This document shows positions 18,456-27,942 of a stretch of DNA of 64,000 nt, in pieces; the stretch's first letter is position 1, and every line of letters starts with the position of its first letter. Source of the stretch: Brucella gallinifaecis (GTDB taxonomy: Bacteria; Pseudomonadota; Alphaproteobacteria; Rhizobiales; Rhizobiaceae); contig NZ_ML636801.1 in assembly GCF_006476605.1 (NCBI RefSeq), positions 1 through 64,000 of the forward strand, read 5' to 3'. Made by a program: the position numbers and the translations under genes. The notes under the pieces are model-generated. The model was given only the letters and a program-made list of their open reading frames with translations, was not told the DNA's origin and ran no database searches.

Positions 18456-19092
18456 GATCATCGAAACCACCGTTTACCGCTTAGGCGAGCTTTCCGATGC
18501 GGCGAAGGACAAGGCCCGCGCCTGGTATCGTGAGGTGGGCTTCGACTATGACTGGTACGATGCCGTCTATGAGGATTTCCAGCGCATCGCCGAAATCCAC
18601 GGGCTGAACCTCAAGACCCGCACCATCCGGTTGATGGGCGGTGGCACACGGCAAGACCCCTGCATCTGGTTCCGCGGCTTCTCCTCGCAGGGCGACGGCG
18701 CCTGCTTTGAATCATGGTATTCCTACCGCAAACAGGCGCCGCGCCTGATCCGGGAATACGCCCCGCAGGACACCGAACTGCATCGCATTGCCGACGCCCT
18801 TCAGGCGATCCAGCGCCGCAACTTCTATCAACTTCGCGCCGATGTCAGCCATCGCGGCCATTATTATCACGAATACTGCATGTCGTTCTCGGTCGAGCGC
18901 GACAGCCCGACCTGGCAGGACATGACCGCCGATGCCGAGGAGACGATCATCGAGGCGCTGCGCGATCTGGCTCGATGGCTCTACCGCCAGCTTGAACGCG
19001 AATATGATTATCTGTCCTCGGACGAGGCGGTCGATGAAACCATCGCCGCCAATGAATACACTTTTACCGAAGCCGGTCGCCGCTTCGGATGA
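18448..19092 (+). CDS. Hypothetical protein (DUF-type, ICE accessory)
   Basis: A 214-residue protein starting at ATG 18448 (GGGAGAG upstream), overlapping the previous gene by 8 bases. Notable parts: ETTVYRLGELSDAAKDKARAWYRE, FDYDWYDAVYEDFQRIAE, and a long tail of alternating aromatic and acidic residues. I recall similar proteins labelled as antitoxin of a toxin-antitoxin stability system in ICEs and phages, but nothing in the sequence proves this and no toxin is adjacent. A strong terminator follows, ending this transcription unit. Confidence 0.6.
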   Translation: MPEIIETTVYRLGELSDAAKDKARAWYREVGFDYDWYDAVYEDFQRIAEIHGLNLKTRTIRLMGGGTRQDPCIWFRGFSSQGDGACFESWYSYRKQAPRLIREYAPQDTELHRIADALQAIQRRNFYQLRADVSHRGHYYHEYCMSFSVERDSPTWQDMTADAEETIIEALRDLARWLYRQLEREYDYLSSDEAVDETIAANEYTFTEAGRRFG

Positions 19093-19110
19093 TCCCGGGA
19101 AGACACTGAC

Positions 19111-19145
19111 AAGCGCCCCGCCGTTCGGTCGGGGCGCTTTTTTTT
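19111..19145 (+). terminator. Rho-independent terminator
   Basis: AAGCGCCCCG (19111-19120) pairs perfectly with CGGGGCGCTT (19130-19139), followed by a run of T to 19145. It separates the small-gene operon from the MTase/helicase gene. Confidence 0.9.
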
Positions 19146-19175
19146 ATGCTGCGTTTTGAGAGTCAGAGGCGGGCC

Positions 19176-19251
19176 GGGAGGAGTCAGGTCCGGGTGGTCG
19201 AAAGAGAGCGCCGTTCGGGCTTGTCCTTCTCGCTCTCCTGAGGCTCCCGAC
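19176..19251 (+). ncRNA. Structured leader of the MTase/helicase gene
   Basis: GGGAG (19176-19180) and TCAGG (19184-19188) can pair with CTCCC (19244-19248) and CCTGA (19237-19241); inside, GAGAGCG (19204-19210) faces CGCTCTC (19231-19237). The likely ribosome site GAGG (19240-19243) is caught in the outer stem, so translation could be switched. The sequence differs from leaders A-C but the plan (outer stem closing just before the start) is similar. Confidence 0.4.
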
Positions 19252-22200
19252 ATGAACATGGTTTTCCCCGTGGCCGATCCGGTCACGCCGCTCGCGGCTG
19301 CGCCCGCGATCCTGGCTGCGGCCAACCTTCTGCTTCCCCATCTCGAACGCGGTCAGCGCGTCGATGCCGCCACCTTGCGCGGCGCGATGGAAACGGCCTT
19401 CGGCGCGTCGGACGCTACCGGCGTCTGGGACTGGAAGCTGGCCTATGAGGCCTGCGAGGTCGCTACCGTCCTTTTCTTACGCAAATACGGAAAGGCGCTT
19501 TTCCGTAAAGCCGTGTCTCCGGCTGCACGGATTTCCGTGCTGGCAAAGATCGCGGGGCTGTTGCCCACGCAGACCCGACGCTCCGAGGAAAGCCACAACT
19601 TCCAGCAGTTTTCGACGCCGGTTCCGCTCGGCCTTGCAGCTCTGACGGCCGCTGCGATCACGCCTGATGACAGGGTGCTGGAACCATCGGCTGGCACCGG
19701 CCTTCTCGCGATCCTGGCGCAGACCATCGGCGGTTCGCTGATCCTCAACGAACTCGCCGATACCCGCGCCGATCTGCTGGCCCAGCTCTTTCCGGCCTTT
19801 GCCGTCACCCGGTTCGACGCCGCCCAGATCGACGATCATCTGACCCCGGATGCCGTCCCGTCCGTGGTGCTGATGAACCCGCCATTTTCGGTCATGGCCA
19901 ATGTCAGCGGGTGTGTCGCAGATGCGGCCTACCGGCATGTTGCCTCGGCGCTGGCCCGCCTTGCTCCCGGCGGTCGGTTGGTGACGATCACCGGCGCTGG
20001 CTTTGGCCCCGAGGCTCCGGCATGGCGGGATGCCTTCATCCGCTTGCAGGACCGTGGCCGTGTGGTGTTCAGCGCCGCCGTCGATGGTGCGGTCTATGCA
20101 AAGCACGGCACCACGATCGACACGCGGCTGACCGTGATCGACAAACTGCCCGCCGTCGATCCGGCCAGTTTCCCGGCCTCACCAGGCATCGCTCCCGATG
20201 TTGCCACGCTGATCGGATGGATCGGGGCGCATGTCCCGCAGCGTTCGCCGGTATCATTGCCGAAGATCGTGGTGCCTGCTTCTACCGCCGCGCCGAAAAC
20301 CGTGCGGGGCTATCTGGCCCGCGCGACAGCTGCTCGGCCTGCCGCTGCTCCCGCCAATGATCCCGAGGGCGTCGAACTCGCCTATGAGCCCGTGGACTGG
20401 GTGCCACCGGAGGGCGCTCGCCTGTCCGATGCCATCTATGAGGAATATGCACTGCAATCGCTACGCATTGCTGGCGCACAGCCGCACCCGACCAAGCTGG
20501 TGCAGTCCGCCGCCATGGCCTCGGTCGCACCGCCGAAGCCGTCTTACCGCCCCATGCTGCCCGCAGACATCTGCGCGCGTGTGTCGGACGCCCAGCTTGA
20601 AACGGTGATCTATGCCGGTGAAGCCCATGCCGATCATCTCGCGGGTGCCTGGACCGTGGACGAGCATTTCGACAATGTGAGCGCCGCGCCCGAAGATGCT
20701 GCCGGATCGATCCGTTTCCGCCGGGGGTTCATGCTCGGTGACGGAACCGGCGCTGGCAAGGGCCGCCAGTCCGCTGCCGTCATTCTCGACAACTGGCTTC
20801 GCGGTCGGCGCAAGGCGATCTGGATCTCCAAATCCGACAAGCTGATCGAGGACGCGCAGCGCGACTGGGCAGCACTCGGCATGGAACGCCTGCTGGTCAC
20901 GCCTCTGTCACGCTTCCCTCAAGGCGCAAAGATCACGCTGTCGGAAGGCATCCTTTTCACCACCTATGCCACGCTACGCTCCGACGACCGGGGCGAGAAG
21001 GTTTCGCGCGTCAAGCAGATCGTCGAATGGTTGGGGGCTGATTTCGATGGAGCCATTATATTCGACGAAAGCCATTCCATGCAGAATGCCGGTGGCGGAA
21101 AAGGCGAACGCGGTGATGTCGCCGCTTCGCAGCAGGGACGTGCGGGCCTGCGGCTTCAGCACGCGCTGCCCGACGCCCGCGTGGTCTATGTCTCGGCGAC
21201 CGGCGCCACCACAGTCCACAATCTCGCCTATGCGCAGCGCCTTGGCCTCTGGGGCGGGGAGGACTTTCCGTTTGCCACCCGCGCCGAGTTCGTTGAGGCG
21301 ATTGAGGCCGGTGGCGTTGCGGCCATGGAAGTGCTGGCCCGCGATCTGCGATCCCTCGGCCTCTATACCGCCCGCTCGCTCTCTTACGATGGCGTCGAAT
21401 ATGAACTGATCGAGCATCAGCTCACCGACGAACAGCGGCACATCTACGATTCATATGCTGCCGCCTTCGCTGTGATTCATGGGAATCTGGACGCGGCCAT
21501 GGAAGCCGCCAACATCACCGGCAGCGAAGGAACGCTGAACCGGCAGGCGAAATCGGCCGCCCGTTCGGCCTTTGAAAGCACCAAGCAGCGCTTCTTCGGC
21601 CATCTGCTGACCTCCATGAAAACCCCGACCCTGATCCGGTCCATGGATGCCGATCTGGAGGCGGGCCATGCCGCCGTCATCCAAATCGTCTCGACCGGCG
21701 AAGCCCTGATGGAACGGCGGCTGTCCGAGATCCCGACCGAGGAGTGGAATGATATTTCCGTCGATGTGACGCCCAGGGAGTATGTCGGCTCGTATTTGCA
21801 GCATTCCTTCCCAGTGCAGCTCTATGAACCTTTCACCGACGGCGAGGGAAACCTCTCGTCACGCCCCGTCTTCCGCGATGGTCAGCCGGTGCAATGCCGC
21901 GAGGCGGTAGCGCGGCGCGACGAGATGCTGGAGCAGCTGGGTTCGCTTCCACCAGTGCCGGGGGCGCTCGACCAGATCGTCCAGCGTTTCGGCACAGATA
22001 TGGTGGCGGAGGTCACAGGCCGTTCGCGTCGGATCGTGCGCAAGGGCAACGGGGCATCGGCCCGCCTTGCTGTCGAGAACCGAGCGCCTTCCGCCAACCT
22101 TGCCGAGACTTCGGCCTTCATGGATGACCAGAAGCGCATTCTGGTTTTCTCTGATGCCGGTGGCACCGGACGCAGCTATCACGCCGAACTCTCGGCGAGA

Positions 22201-23574
22201 AACCAGCGGCAGCGCGTGCATTACCTGCTGGAGCCGGGCTGGAAGGCCGATGCCGCCATTCAGGGACTGGGCCGCACCAACCGGACCAATCAGGCGCAAC
22301 CGCCACTGTTCCGGCCTATCGCCACGGACGTCAAAGCCGAGAAGCGCTTCCTCTCGACCATCGCCCGCCGCCTCGACACGCTGGGTGCGATCACGCGCGG
22401 CCAGCGCCAGACCGGCGGCCAGGGCCTGTTCCGTCCCGAGGATAATCTGGAATCCGCCTATGCCCGTGATGCGTTGCGCCAGCTCTATCTGCTGATCGTG
22501 CGCGGCAAGGTCGAGGGATGCTCTCTCGAACGGTTTGAATCCGCCACCGGGCTGAAGCTGATGGACAGCAACGGTGTGAAGGACGACCTGCCGCCGATCA
22601 CCACCTTCCTCAACCGCCTGCTGGCGCTGACCATCGAGTTGCAGGGCATTCTGTTCTCCGCCTTCGAGCAGCTTCTGCAGGCCCGGCTCGACGGGGCGAT
22701 TGCATCCGGCACCTATGACATGGGGCTGGAAACGTTGAAGGCCGAAAGCTTCATCGTCACGGACCGGCAGGTGATCCACACCCATCCGGGCACAGGAGCA
22801 GAAACCCGGCTCCTGACGCTCACCGAGCGCAGGCGCAATCAGCCGGTCACGCTCGATGCGGCCCTGGCGGAACTGAATGATCCCCGCGCAAGATTGCTCA
22901 TCAACGAGCGATCCGGTCGTGCCGCCGTGCAGATCCCGACCACCAGCGTCATGCTGGATGATGGCGAGATCGAACGGCGCGTGCGGCTGATCCGGCCGAT
23001 GGAGGCGATGAACATTCCGGTGCGGGCGATGGGCGAGACCCATTGGCTTGAGGCCGACCGTGCCGCCTTCACCGTGGCCTGGAAGGCGGAACTGGCCGAG
23101 GTGCCCGAGTTCACCGACAGCATCCTGCATATGGTGACGGGGTTGCTTCTGCCGATCTGGAAGCGTCTGCCGCAGGAATCCTCTCGCGTCTATCGCCTCC
23201 AGACCGACGAGGGCGAACGCATCATCGGTCGCCGGGTATCGCCGGCATGGGCCGCCAATGCCTCGACCAGTGGCGTCACCAGCAGCCTGACACCGGATGC
23301 CGCCTATGCCGCGCTGATCGAAGGTCGCACGATCCTTGATCTCGCCGAGGGGCTGCAACTGCGCCGCGTCCGGGTCATGGGTGCCAACCGGATCGAACTG
23401 ACCGGCTTTACTGACACAATGCGCGACCGGCTGCGGGCCTATGGCCTCTTCAGCGAAATCATCTCGTGGAAGCTGCGCTTCTTCGTGCCCGTCGATGCAA
23501 CGGGACCGGAGATCACTGGCAAACTGCTTGACCGCTTCCCGGTTGAACGCATCGGTGAGCGGGAGGCCGCATAA
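19252..23574 (+). CDS. Strawberry-notch-like DNA methyltransferase/helicase
   Basis: A 1440-residue fusion. The N-terminal third holds an adenine-type methyltransferase: motif I LEPSAGTGLLA near residue 142 and motif IV LMNPPFS near 210. The middle is a superfamily 2 helicase of the strawberry-notch type: Walker A GDGTGAGKGRQ near 500, DEXH-like IIFDESHSM near 605, and a C-terminal helicase part with FSDAGGTGRSYHAE and GLGRTNRTNQ. Proteins like this are carried by many phages and ICEs and are thought to modify or remodel element DNA against host restriction. ATG 19252 is chosen because the frame before it runs through the structured leader. Confidence 0.88.
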   Translation: MNMVFPVADPVTPLAAAPAILAAANLLLPHLERGQRVDAATLRGAMETAFGASDATGVWDWKLAYEACEVATVLFLRKYGKALFRKAVSPAARISVLAKIAGLLPTQTRRSEESHNFQQFSTPVPLGLAALTAAAITPDDRVLEPSAGTGLLAILAQTIGGSLILNELADTRADLLAQLFPAFAVTRFDAAQIDDHLTPDAVPSVVLMNPPFSVMANVSGCVADAAYRHVASALARLAPGGRLVTITGAGFGPEAPAWRDAFIRLQDRGRVVFSAAVDGAVYAKHGTTIDTRLTVIDKLPAVDPASFPASPGIAPDVATLIGWIGAHVPQRSPVSLPKIVVPASTAAPKTVRGYLARATAARPAAAPANDPEGVELAYEPVDWVPPEGARLSDAIYEEYALQSLRIAGAQPHPTKLVQSAAMASVAPPKPSYRPMLPADICARVSDAQLETVIYAGEAHADHLAGAWTVDEHFDNVSAAPEDAAGSIRFRRGFMLGDGTGAGKGRQSAAVILDNWLRGRRKAIWISKSDKLIEDAQRDWAALGMERLLVTPLSRFPQGAKITLSEGILFTTYATLRSDDRGEKVSRVKQIVEWLGADFDGAIIFDESHSMQNAGGGKGERGDVAASQQGRAGLRLQHALPDARVVYVSATGATTVHNLAYAQRLGLWGGEDFPFATRAEFVEAIEAGGVAAMEVLARDLRSLGLYTARSLSYDGVEYELIEHQLTDEQRHIYDSYAAAFAVIHGNLDAAMEAANITGSEGTLNRQAKSAARSAFESTKQRFFGHLLTSMKTPTLIRSMDADLEAGHAAVIQIVSTGEALMERRLSEIPTEEWNDISVDVTPREYVGSYLQHSFPVQLYEPFTDGEGNLSSRPVFRDGQPVQCREAVARRDEMLEQLGSLPPVPGALDQIVQRFGTDMVAEVTGRSRRIVRKGNGASARLAVENRAPSANLAETSAFMDDQKRILVFSDAGGTGRSYHAELSARNQRQRVHYLLEPGWKADAAIQGLGRTNRTNQAQPPLFRPIATDVKAEKRFLSTIARRLDTLGAITRGQRQTGGQGLFRPEDNLESAYARDALRQLYLLIVRGKVEGCSLERFESATGLKLMDSNGVKDDLPPITTFLNRLLALTIELQGILFSAFEQLLQARLDGAIASGTYDMGLETLKAESFIVTDRQVIHTHPGTGAETRLLTLTERRRNQPVTLDAALAELNDPRARLLINERSGRAAVQIPTTSVMLDDGEIERRVRLIRPMEAMNIPVRAMGETHWLEADRAAFTVAWKAELAEVPEFTDSILHMVTGLLLPIWKRLPQESSRVYRLQTDEGERIIGRRVSPAWAANASTSGVTSSLTPDAAYAALIEGRTILDLAEGLQLRRVRVMGANRIELTGFTDTMRDRLRAYGLFSEIISWKLRFFVPVDATGPEITGKLLDRFPVERIGEREAA

Positions 23575-24611
23575 TGGCGCGTCTCAACGCTTCCGAACTG
23601 GCGCAGCGTCTCGGCCGACAGGCCGAGGCGGTGTGCCGTCACTATCTCTCGAATGGTCGCAAACAGGGCAGTTACTGGCAGGTTGGCGATGTCCGAAACA
23701 CGGCTGGCCGATCCATGTTCGTCCGGCTGCACGACAGCGTGAAAGGCATTGCCGGTAAATGGCAGGACTCGGCCACGGGTGAATATGGCGATCTGCTGGA
23801 CGTGATCCGGGACTCGCTCGGTCTGATCGACTTCGCAGACGTTGCCGAAGAAGCCCGGCGCTTCCTCAGCCTGCCGCATCCTGAACCGCAGCCGCCATCC
23901 CGTCGGTCCCGAACGCCAGCACCATCGGGATCATCCGAGGCCGCACGTCGCCTCTGGCGTATGACGCAGCCGCTGATCGGCAGTACCGCAGAAGCGTATT
24001 TACGCGGACGCGGCATTACGGATTTACGCCAGACCGCAAATCTGCGCTTCCATCCCAACTGCTACTGGCGGCCCGAGGACGATGGCCCGACCGAAACATG
24101 GCCCGCGATGATCGCCGCCGTCACCGACCTCGATGGCAGGATCACCGGCGCACACCGCACATGGCTGGCCCCGGACGGTTCCGGCAAGGCACCCGTCGAT
24201 CCGCCGAGGAAGGCAATGGGCGACCTGCTCGGACATGCAGTGCGTTTCGGTGATGTGCAGGATGTCATGGCGGCTGGGGAAGGTATCGAAACCATCCTGT
24301 CGCTGCGTCAGGCTTTGCCCATCATGCCGATGGTTTCCGCACTCTCGGCCGGACACCTCGCTGCCATCCTGTTCCCGCCGCAACTGCGCAGGCTCTATAT
24401 CGTCCGCGACAACGATCCGGCAGGTGACAGCGCCCGTGATAGCCTGGTGGACCGGGCGCACGAGGTCGGGATCGAGGCTATCACGCTCTCGCCCATGATG
24501 GGGGACTTCAACGAAGATCTTGCAACTCACGGGCTGGATGCCGTTCGGGCAGAGATCCGGGTGCAAATCGCTCCCGAGGACGTCAGCCGTTTCATGGCTT
24601 CAATCGCATAG
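23574..24611 (+). CDS. Toprim-domain protein (primase-like)
   Basis: A 345-residue protein whose ATG overlaps the MTase/helicase stop by one base. The N-terminal part resembles the zinc-finger/primase-associated domain of plasmid primases (DSVKGIAGKWQDSATGEYGDLLDVI). The C-terminal half is a Toprim_3 domain with AGEGIETILSLRQ (catalytic Glu) and IVRDNDPAGD (DxD). The linker is rich in P, S and R. Such proteins are annotated as DUF7146/toprim in ICEs; priming or topology work on the transferred single strand is the likely role, together with the helicase it is coupled to. Confidence 0.85.
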   Translation: MARLNASELAQRLGRQAEAVCRHYLSNGRKQGSYWQVGDVRNTAGRSMFVRLHDSVKGIAGKWQDSATGEYGDLLDVIRDSLGLIDFADVAEEARRFLSLPHPEPQPPSRRSRTPAPSGSSEAARRLWRMTQPLIGSTAEAYLRGRGITDLRQTANLRFHPNCYWRPEDDGPTETWPAMIAAVTDLDGRITGAHRTWLAPDGSGKAPVDPPRKAMGDLLGHAVRFGDVQDVMAAGEGIETILSLRQALPIMPMVSALSAGHLAAILFPPQLRRLYIVRDNDPAGDSARDSLVDRAHEVGIEAITLSPMMGDFNEDLATHGLDAVRAEIRVQIAPEDVSRFMASIA

Positions 24612-24918
24612 CCGGTACGGAGCCGTGATCGGGCCATTCCGATCTTGTCATGCGCATTGGCTGCATCCTGTCATCAGCAGAGGACCGCGCCTTGGCCTTC
24701 TGAGAGGGCGATCGGCCCACAAACGCCCCGGTCAGGCAATGGCGGCGCCCGACTGATTTCCGTCGGCGGGCAAGCCCGCCTTTACAGCGCGAAACAAATC
24801 AGCCGGGCTTTGCCATCAAGGCCCTCGCCAGAGGCTCGCGCTGCCAGACCGGAGCGCCCGTGAGCTTTCGTCGCCATGAAGGCCGCGACGGTCGCGGTCC
24901 AACTGACGGAAGCATCCC
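24612..24918. other. 307-base intergenic region
   Basis: No credible gene. Hairpin CCGCGA-cgg-TCGCGG (24883-24897) lies 21 bases before the next start and could be part of a leader. AGAGGCTCGC upstream (about 24831) is reminiscent of leaders A-C, but the pairing pattern is not the same. A promoter for the DUF2493 gene is expected here; no clear -35/-10 was found. Confidence 0.35.
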
Positions 24919-25845
24919 ATGTACGCGCACGACGATTTCGAACCCGATCACAGCACGTCCCCGACCGGCCACGCCATCGAAGAACTCGAACTCTACGGCT
25001 ACCGTCCCTCCGAAGACGAGGCCGATCCCCGGATCACACCCGAAGATCACGTCATCCAGGGCGCAGTCTCCGACATCTTCGACGCCCTGATTTCCACCAT
25101 GGCTGACACCAGCCTCGATTTCGACCTCGACGAGATCATGTGGTCCACCGTCAACACCTTCCACCGCGCCGCCCTGCGGATCGAGACCAAACTCGACGAT
25201 AACGAGCAGGCACAGAAGCGCCTTCAGCGCGAACAGGACGGCAGCGAGGTCAAGTCCGTCCAGCTCGAAACCCTGATCGGCGCGGGCCAAAGCCTGATCG
25301 AGCGCCGCGACAGTATGGAGACGTTCCGCGATGCCGCCGCCGACATCTATCTGCGCACCACCGGAACGCCCTGGTCGCAACGCTCCGGCTCTCGGGTCAA
25401 CCATCGCCAGATGACCTCGGCCATGATCGACAGCCGCGACTTCCTCGCCGCAAAACGCCGGGCCGACAACGAGGTGCTGCTGCCCGCCGGACCGAAAATC
25501 GCCTTCTCGGGCGGTGACACCACCGATCACCGGACGATCTGGGCCAAGCTCGATCAGGTCCACGCCAAGCACCCGGACATGGTGCTGATGCACGGCGGAT
25601 CGCCAAAGGGCGCGGAACGCATCGCGGCCACCTGGGCCAATAACCGCAAGGTCGCACAGGTTGCTTTCAAACCCGACTGGGCAAAACATGCCAAGGCAGC
25701 ACCGTTCAAGCGCAACGACCACATGCTCGCCACGATGCCGATCGGGGTCATCATCTTCCCCGGCACGGGCATTCAGGACAACCTGGCCGACAAGGCCCGC
25801 AAAATGGGCATCCCGGTCTATCGCTTCGGGGCCGGCAGCGCGTGA
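24919..25845 (+). CDS. DUF2493 protein (SLOG-like)
   Basis: A 308-residue protein. The N-terminal 170 residues are acidic and helical; the C-terminal part is a DUF2493 Rossmann-like domain: KIAFSGGDTTDHRTIWAKLD, MVLMHGGSPKGAERIAATWA, PIGVIIFPGTGIQDNLADKARKMGIPVYRF. This is the SLOG-superfamily fold, which binds nucleotides or nucleotide-derived ligands. It is a stable member of the alphaproteobacterial ICE core, function unknown. ATG 24919 has a weak site (GGAAG) upstream. Confidence 0.8.
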   Translation: MYAHDDFEPDHSTSPTGHAIEELELYGYRPSEDEADPRITPEDHVIQGAVSDIFDALISTMADTSLDFDLDEIMWSTVNTFHRAALRIETKLDDNEQAQKRLQREQDGSEVKSVQLETLIGAGQSLIERRDSMETFRDAAADIYLRTTGTPWSQRSGSRVNHRQMTSAMIDSRDFLAAKRRADNEVLLPAGPKIAFSGGDTTDHRTIWAKLDQVHAKHPDMVLMHGGSPKGAERIAATWANNRKVAQVAFKPDWAKHAKAAPFKRNDHMLATMPIGVIIFPGTGIQDNLADKARKMGIPVYRFGAGSA

Positions 25846-25996
25846 GCGCTGCCTTCCCACCTCATCATGAGCATGACGATGGCACCCGCCGACCATTCCA
25901 TGTCGCACAGACAGGCATATTCATGCTATATGTCGCAGTGCGCCGTGGTGGTGGTGGAAGGCGCAACCGTCCAACCTTTTGCACGGAGACACCACC

Positions 25997-26437
25997 ATGA
26001 TCGTTCTCGGAATCCTCGTTTCCATCGCAGCCATCGGCACCATGTGCTGGTTGCTGTTCAATCTAGCTGTCTTTGCCCTGCCGTTCTTTATCGGCCTCAA
26101 CGCCGGTACCTGGGCCTATGGCACAGGGGCTGGCTGGCTCGGCGGCATCGTCGTCGGTCTTCTCGCCGCTGGTCTGACGCTGGCAGTCGGTCAGGGCCTG
26201 CTCATGCTGATCCGCCCGATCTGGGCGCGGCTGTTGATCGCTCTGGCCTTCGTCGCTCCGGCGGGGATGGCCGGGTTCTATGCTACCCTCGGTATCGTCA
26301 AGCACATGATGCCGTCTGAGACATGGCAGCTCATCTTCTCGGTGATCGGGGCGATTGCGGTGGGCGTGACGGCTTTCCTGCGCGTTGCAGGCATGGCGGC
26401 AGCCGGTCCAGCGGACGGGAACCTTGCACGCACCTGA
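25997..26437 (+). CDS. Small integral membrane protein
   Basis: A 146-residue protein, ATG 25997 with CGGAG about 9 bases before it. It shows four hydrophobic segments: residues about 4-30 (ILVSIAAIGTMCWLLFNLAVFALPFF), 42-63, 75-95 and 105-130, so it should sit in the inner membrane. No family recognised; similar small membrane proteins occur at this place in related ICEs. The upstream 150 bases hold a direct repeat TGTCGCA flanking an A/T-rich CATAT...ATATG, possibly its promoter/operator. Confidence 0.65.
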   Translation: MIVLGILVSIAAIGTMCWLLFNLAVFALPFFIGLNAGTWAYGTGAGWLGGIVVGLLAAGLTLAVGQGLLMLIRPIWARLLIALAFVAPAGMAGFYATLGIVKHMMPSETWQLIFSVIGAIAVGVTAFLRVAGMAAAGPADGNLART

Positions 26438-27004
26438 ACCGCAACGATCCGTTGATGGCGACCAGAAGCGGGTGCGGATCATCTTCCATCTTCGTCAGGA
26501 AAATGGTGGCAGACAGCGACCAGGCATCGGATCAACTTGAGGCACAGACCCGGCCCATAGGAGCGCAGAACGGTCAGCGCCAGCGTTGTGGGCTGACCAG
26601 AACCCGATTGGGGGCAATGCCGGTAGAACAGGTCGGGCAGAGAGATGCGCATAGCCTGAGACGCAGGGCGACAAGCAAGGCCGGTGTTACTCGTCTGGTC
26701 ATCATGATGGGCCTCAAGATTGCCAGGTCTCCGTTCAGCCCCCGTGTCTCAACCGCTCCAAACGGCCTCTTCAATGGCCTGATCTGGCCGAAGAACAGTG
26801 CGATGCGCTTCGACCGCTTTAGCGCAACAGCGTCGTCACAACTTTCTTCCCCTGACGGCAGAGCCGCCATTCCGCGCGGAACAAGAAAGTTTCTCCTGTG
26901 CTGTCCAGCCCCCAAAGGGGGTGCGCCAGCGTTCGTCTCCGGCCGGTCGATCGCCATAGAGGCCGCAATGGTGCGGGCTCGGAAACGGAAAACGGAGACT
27001 TAAA
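26438..27004. other. 567-base intergenic region
   Basis: Open frames here have poor composition and no ribosome sites, so I call none. One perfect C/G palindrome, CCCCC-aaa-GGGGG (26909-26921), lies about 85 bases before the DUF736 gene; related palindromes occur before other operons. The rest looks like degraded or regulatory DNA. Confidence 0.4.
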
Positions 27005-27331
27005 ATGGCAACCATCGGCACCTTCAAGAAGACCGGCTCGAACGACTTCACCGGCGAAATCGTCACCCTGAGCGTCAAGGCCAAAGCCGTGCGCATCGTT
27101 CCCGACCTGCGCGCCACCGGCGAGAACGCCCCCAGCCACCGGGTTCTGGTCGGCCGCGCCGAAATCGGCGCCGCCTGGTCCAAGCGCTCCAACGAGGGCC
27201 GCGACTATCTGGGCCTCAAGCTGGACGATCCGAGCTTCAACGCCCCGATCTACGCCAACCTCTTCGATGACGAAGAAGGCGACACCTTCTCCCTCATCTG
27301 GTCCCGCCCCAACGGTCGCCGCGGCGACTGA
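27005..27331 (+). CDS. DUF736 protein
   Basis: A 108-residue DUF736 protein (MATIGTFKKTGSNDFTGEIVTL...EIGAAWSKRSNEGRDYLGLKLDDPSFNAPIYANLF...LIWSRP). Family members are small, presumably beta-rich proteins almost always found in ICEs and plasmids; function unknown. GGAG 7 bases before the ATG, and a strong terminator follows. A second DUF736 gene is at 32649, more divergent, so the element carries two paralogues in different operons. Confidence 0.9.
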   Translation: MATIGTFKKTGSNDFTGEIVTLSVKAKAVRIVPDLRATGENAPSHRVLVGRAEIGAAWSKRSNEGRDYLGLKLDDPSFNAPIYANLFDDEEGDTFSLIWSRPNGRRGD

Positions 27332-27341
27332 GGCGCGGCAC

Positions 27342-27375
27342 AAAGGCCCCGACAGCAAGGTCGGGGCCTTTCTCA
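27342..27375 (+). terminator. Rho-independent terminator after DUF736
   Basis: Perfect 12-base stem AAAGGCCCCGAC (27342-27353), loop AGCAAG, GTCGGGGCCTTT (27360-27371), then CTCAT. Because both strands carry an A/T end it may work in either direction. Confidence 0.85.
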
Positions 27376-27726
27376 TACCCGCAGGAAAGCCGTCACTCCC
27401 ACCACGATCAGCCCGTCGCTGCGGGCATGTGCGCCGAGCTACCCATAGTGGGCGGCCGCCCTGTCGCCCAGCGGGCCGCGCTCTCGGCTGCGCCGGAACC
27501 ACGCAGTCGCGCGTTTCCGCCATTCGGCTGCGATCACTGACACGGGAATGTCGCTAGGGCGTCTCCCATGTGATGCGCAACAGTGCTAACGAGAGATTCT
27601 TTAATGGATTGATCGGGTTAGGCGATCCACTTATCGCGTTAGATGCGCTACCGCAAAACCATTCAATACCGCAGCCTTTTCAAGTCGGACGTAGCCTTGT
27701 GCCGTCCGGCTTTGGGAGGACGCGCC
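27376..27726 (+). promoter_or_regulatory. Upstream region of the fseA-like gene
   Basis: No gene seen. TTGATC (about 27610), 17 bases, TATCGC could be a weak sigma-70 promoter; GCGAT-ccactt-ATCGC (27622-27637) is an inverted repeat across its -10 end and two GTTAG repeats lie nearby. No clear LuxR-type tra box was found. The gene's GGGAGG site is at 27714-27719. Confidence 0.35.
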
Positions 27727-27942
27727 ATGCAGAGCATAGATTGGCGTACTCCGGCGGCCTATAAACGCATTAAAGACCTTCCGCCCGCCGGTTTCGCTTG
27801 GGAATATCTTCGTCGCAACGAAGACTATCGCCGTGACGTCGAGAGACTCACGCAGAGGAGAGAACCCGCGGGAGAAGAGGTTAACGCCTTTGCTTCCCGC
27901 TGGGGGGTGCGATTTCGCACACGACCCCGACGCGCAGCCTGA
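27727..27942 (+). CDS. fseA: DUF6499 protein, 5' part of FseA-like frameshift pair
   Basis: A 71-residue ORF (MQSIDWRTPAAYKRIKDLPPAGFAWEYLRRNEDYRRDVERL...) of the DUF6499 'transcriptional regulator' type, matching Msi172 of ICEMlSymR7A. There, Msi172 and Msi171 are fused by a +1 ribosomal frameshift to make FseA, the activator of the excisionase gene rdfS. Here the stop is at 27942, and the DUF2285 frame, +1 relative to this one, is open from 27833. GGGAGG precedes ATG 27727. The unshifted product alone lacks the second domain. Homology to FseA is by domain order and context. Confidence 0.85.
   Translation: MQSIDWRTPAAYKRIKDLPPAGFAWEYLRRNEDYRRDVERLTQRREPAGEEVNAFASRWGVRFRTRPRRAA

Noticed and set aside
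21859-23358. A 499-codon open frame on the minus strand inside the MTase/helicase gene.
   Set aside because: Shadow frame caused by high-GC third positions; the plus-strand frame carries clear helicase motifs, the minus frame none.
26574-26957. 127-codon minus-strand frame in the gap before the first DUF736 gene.
   Set aside because: No ribosome site, no recognisable motif and other frames equally open; composition does not favour a gene.
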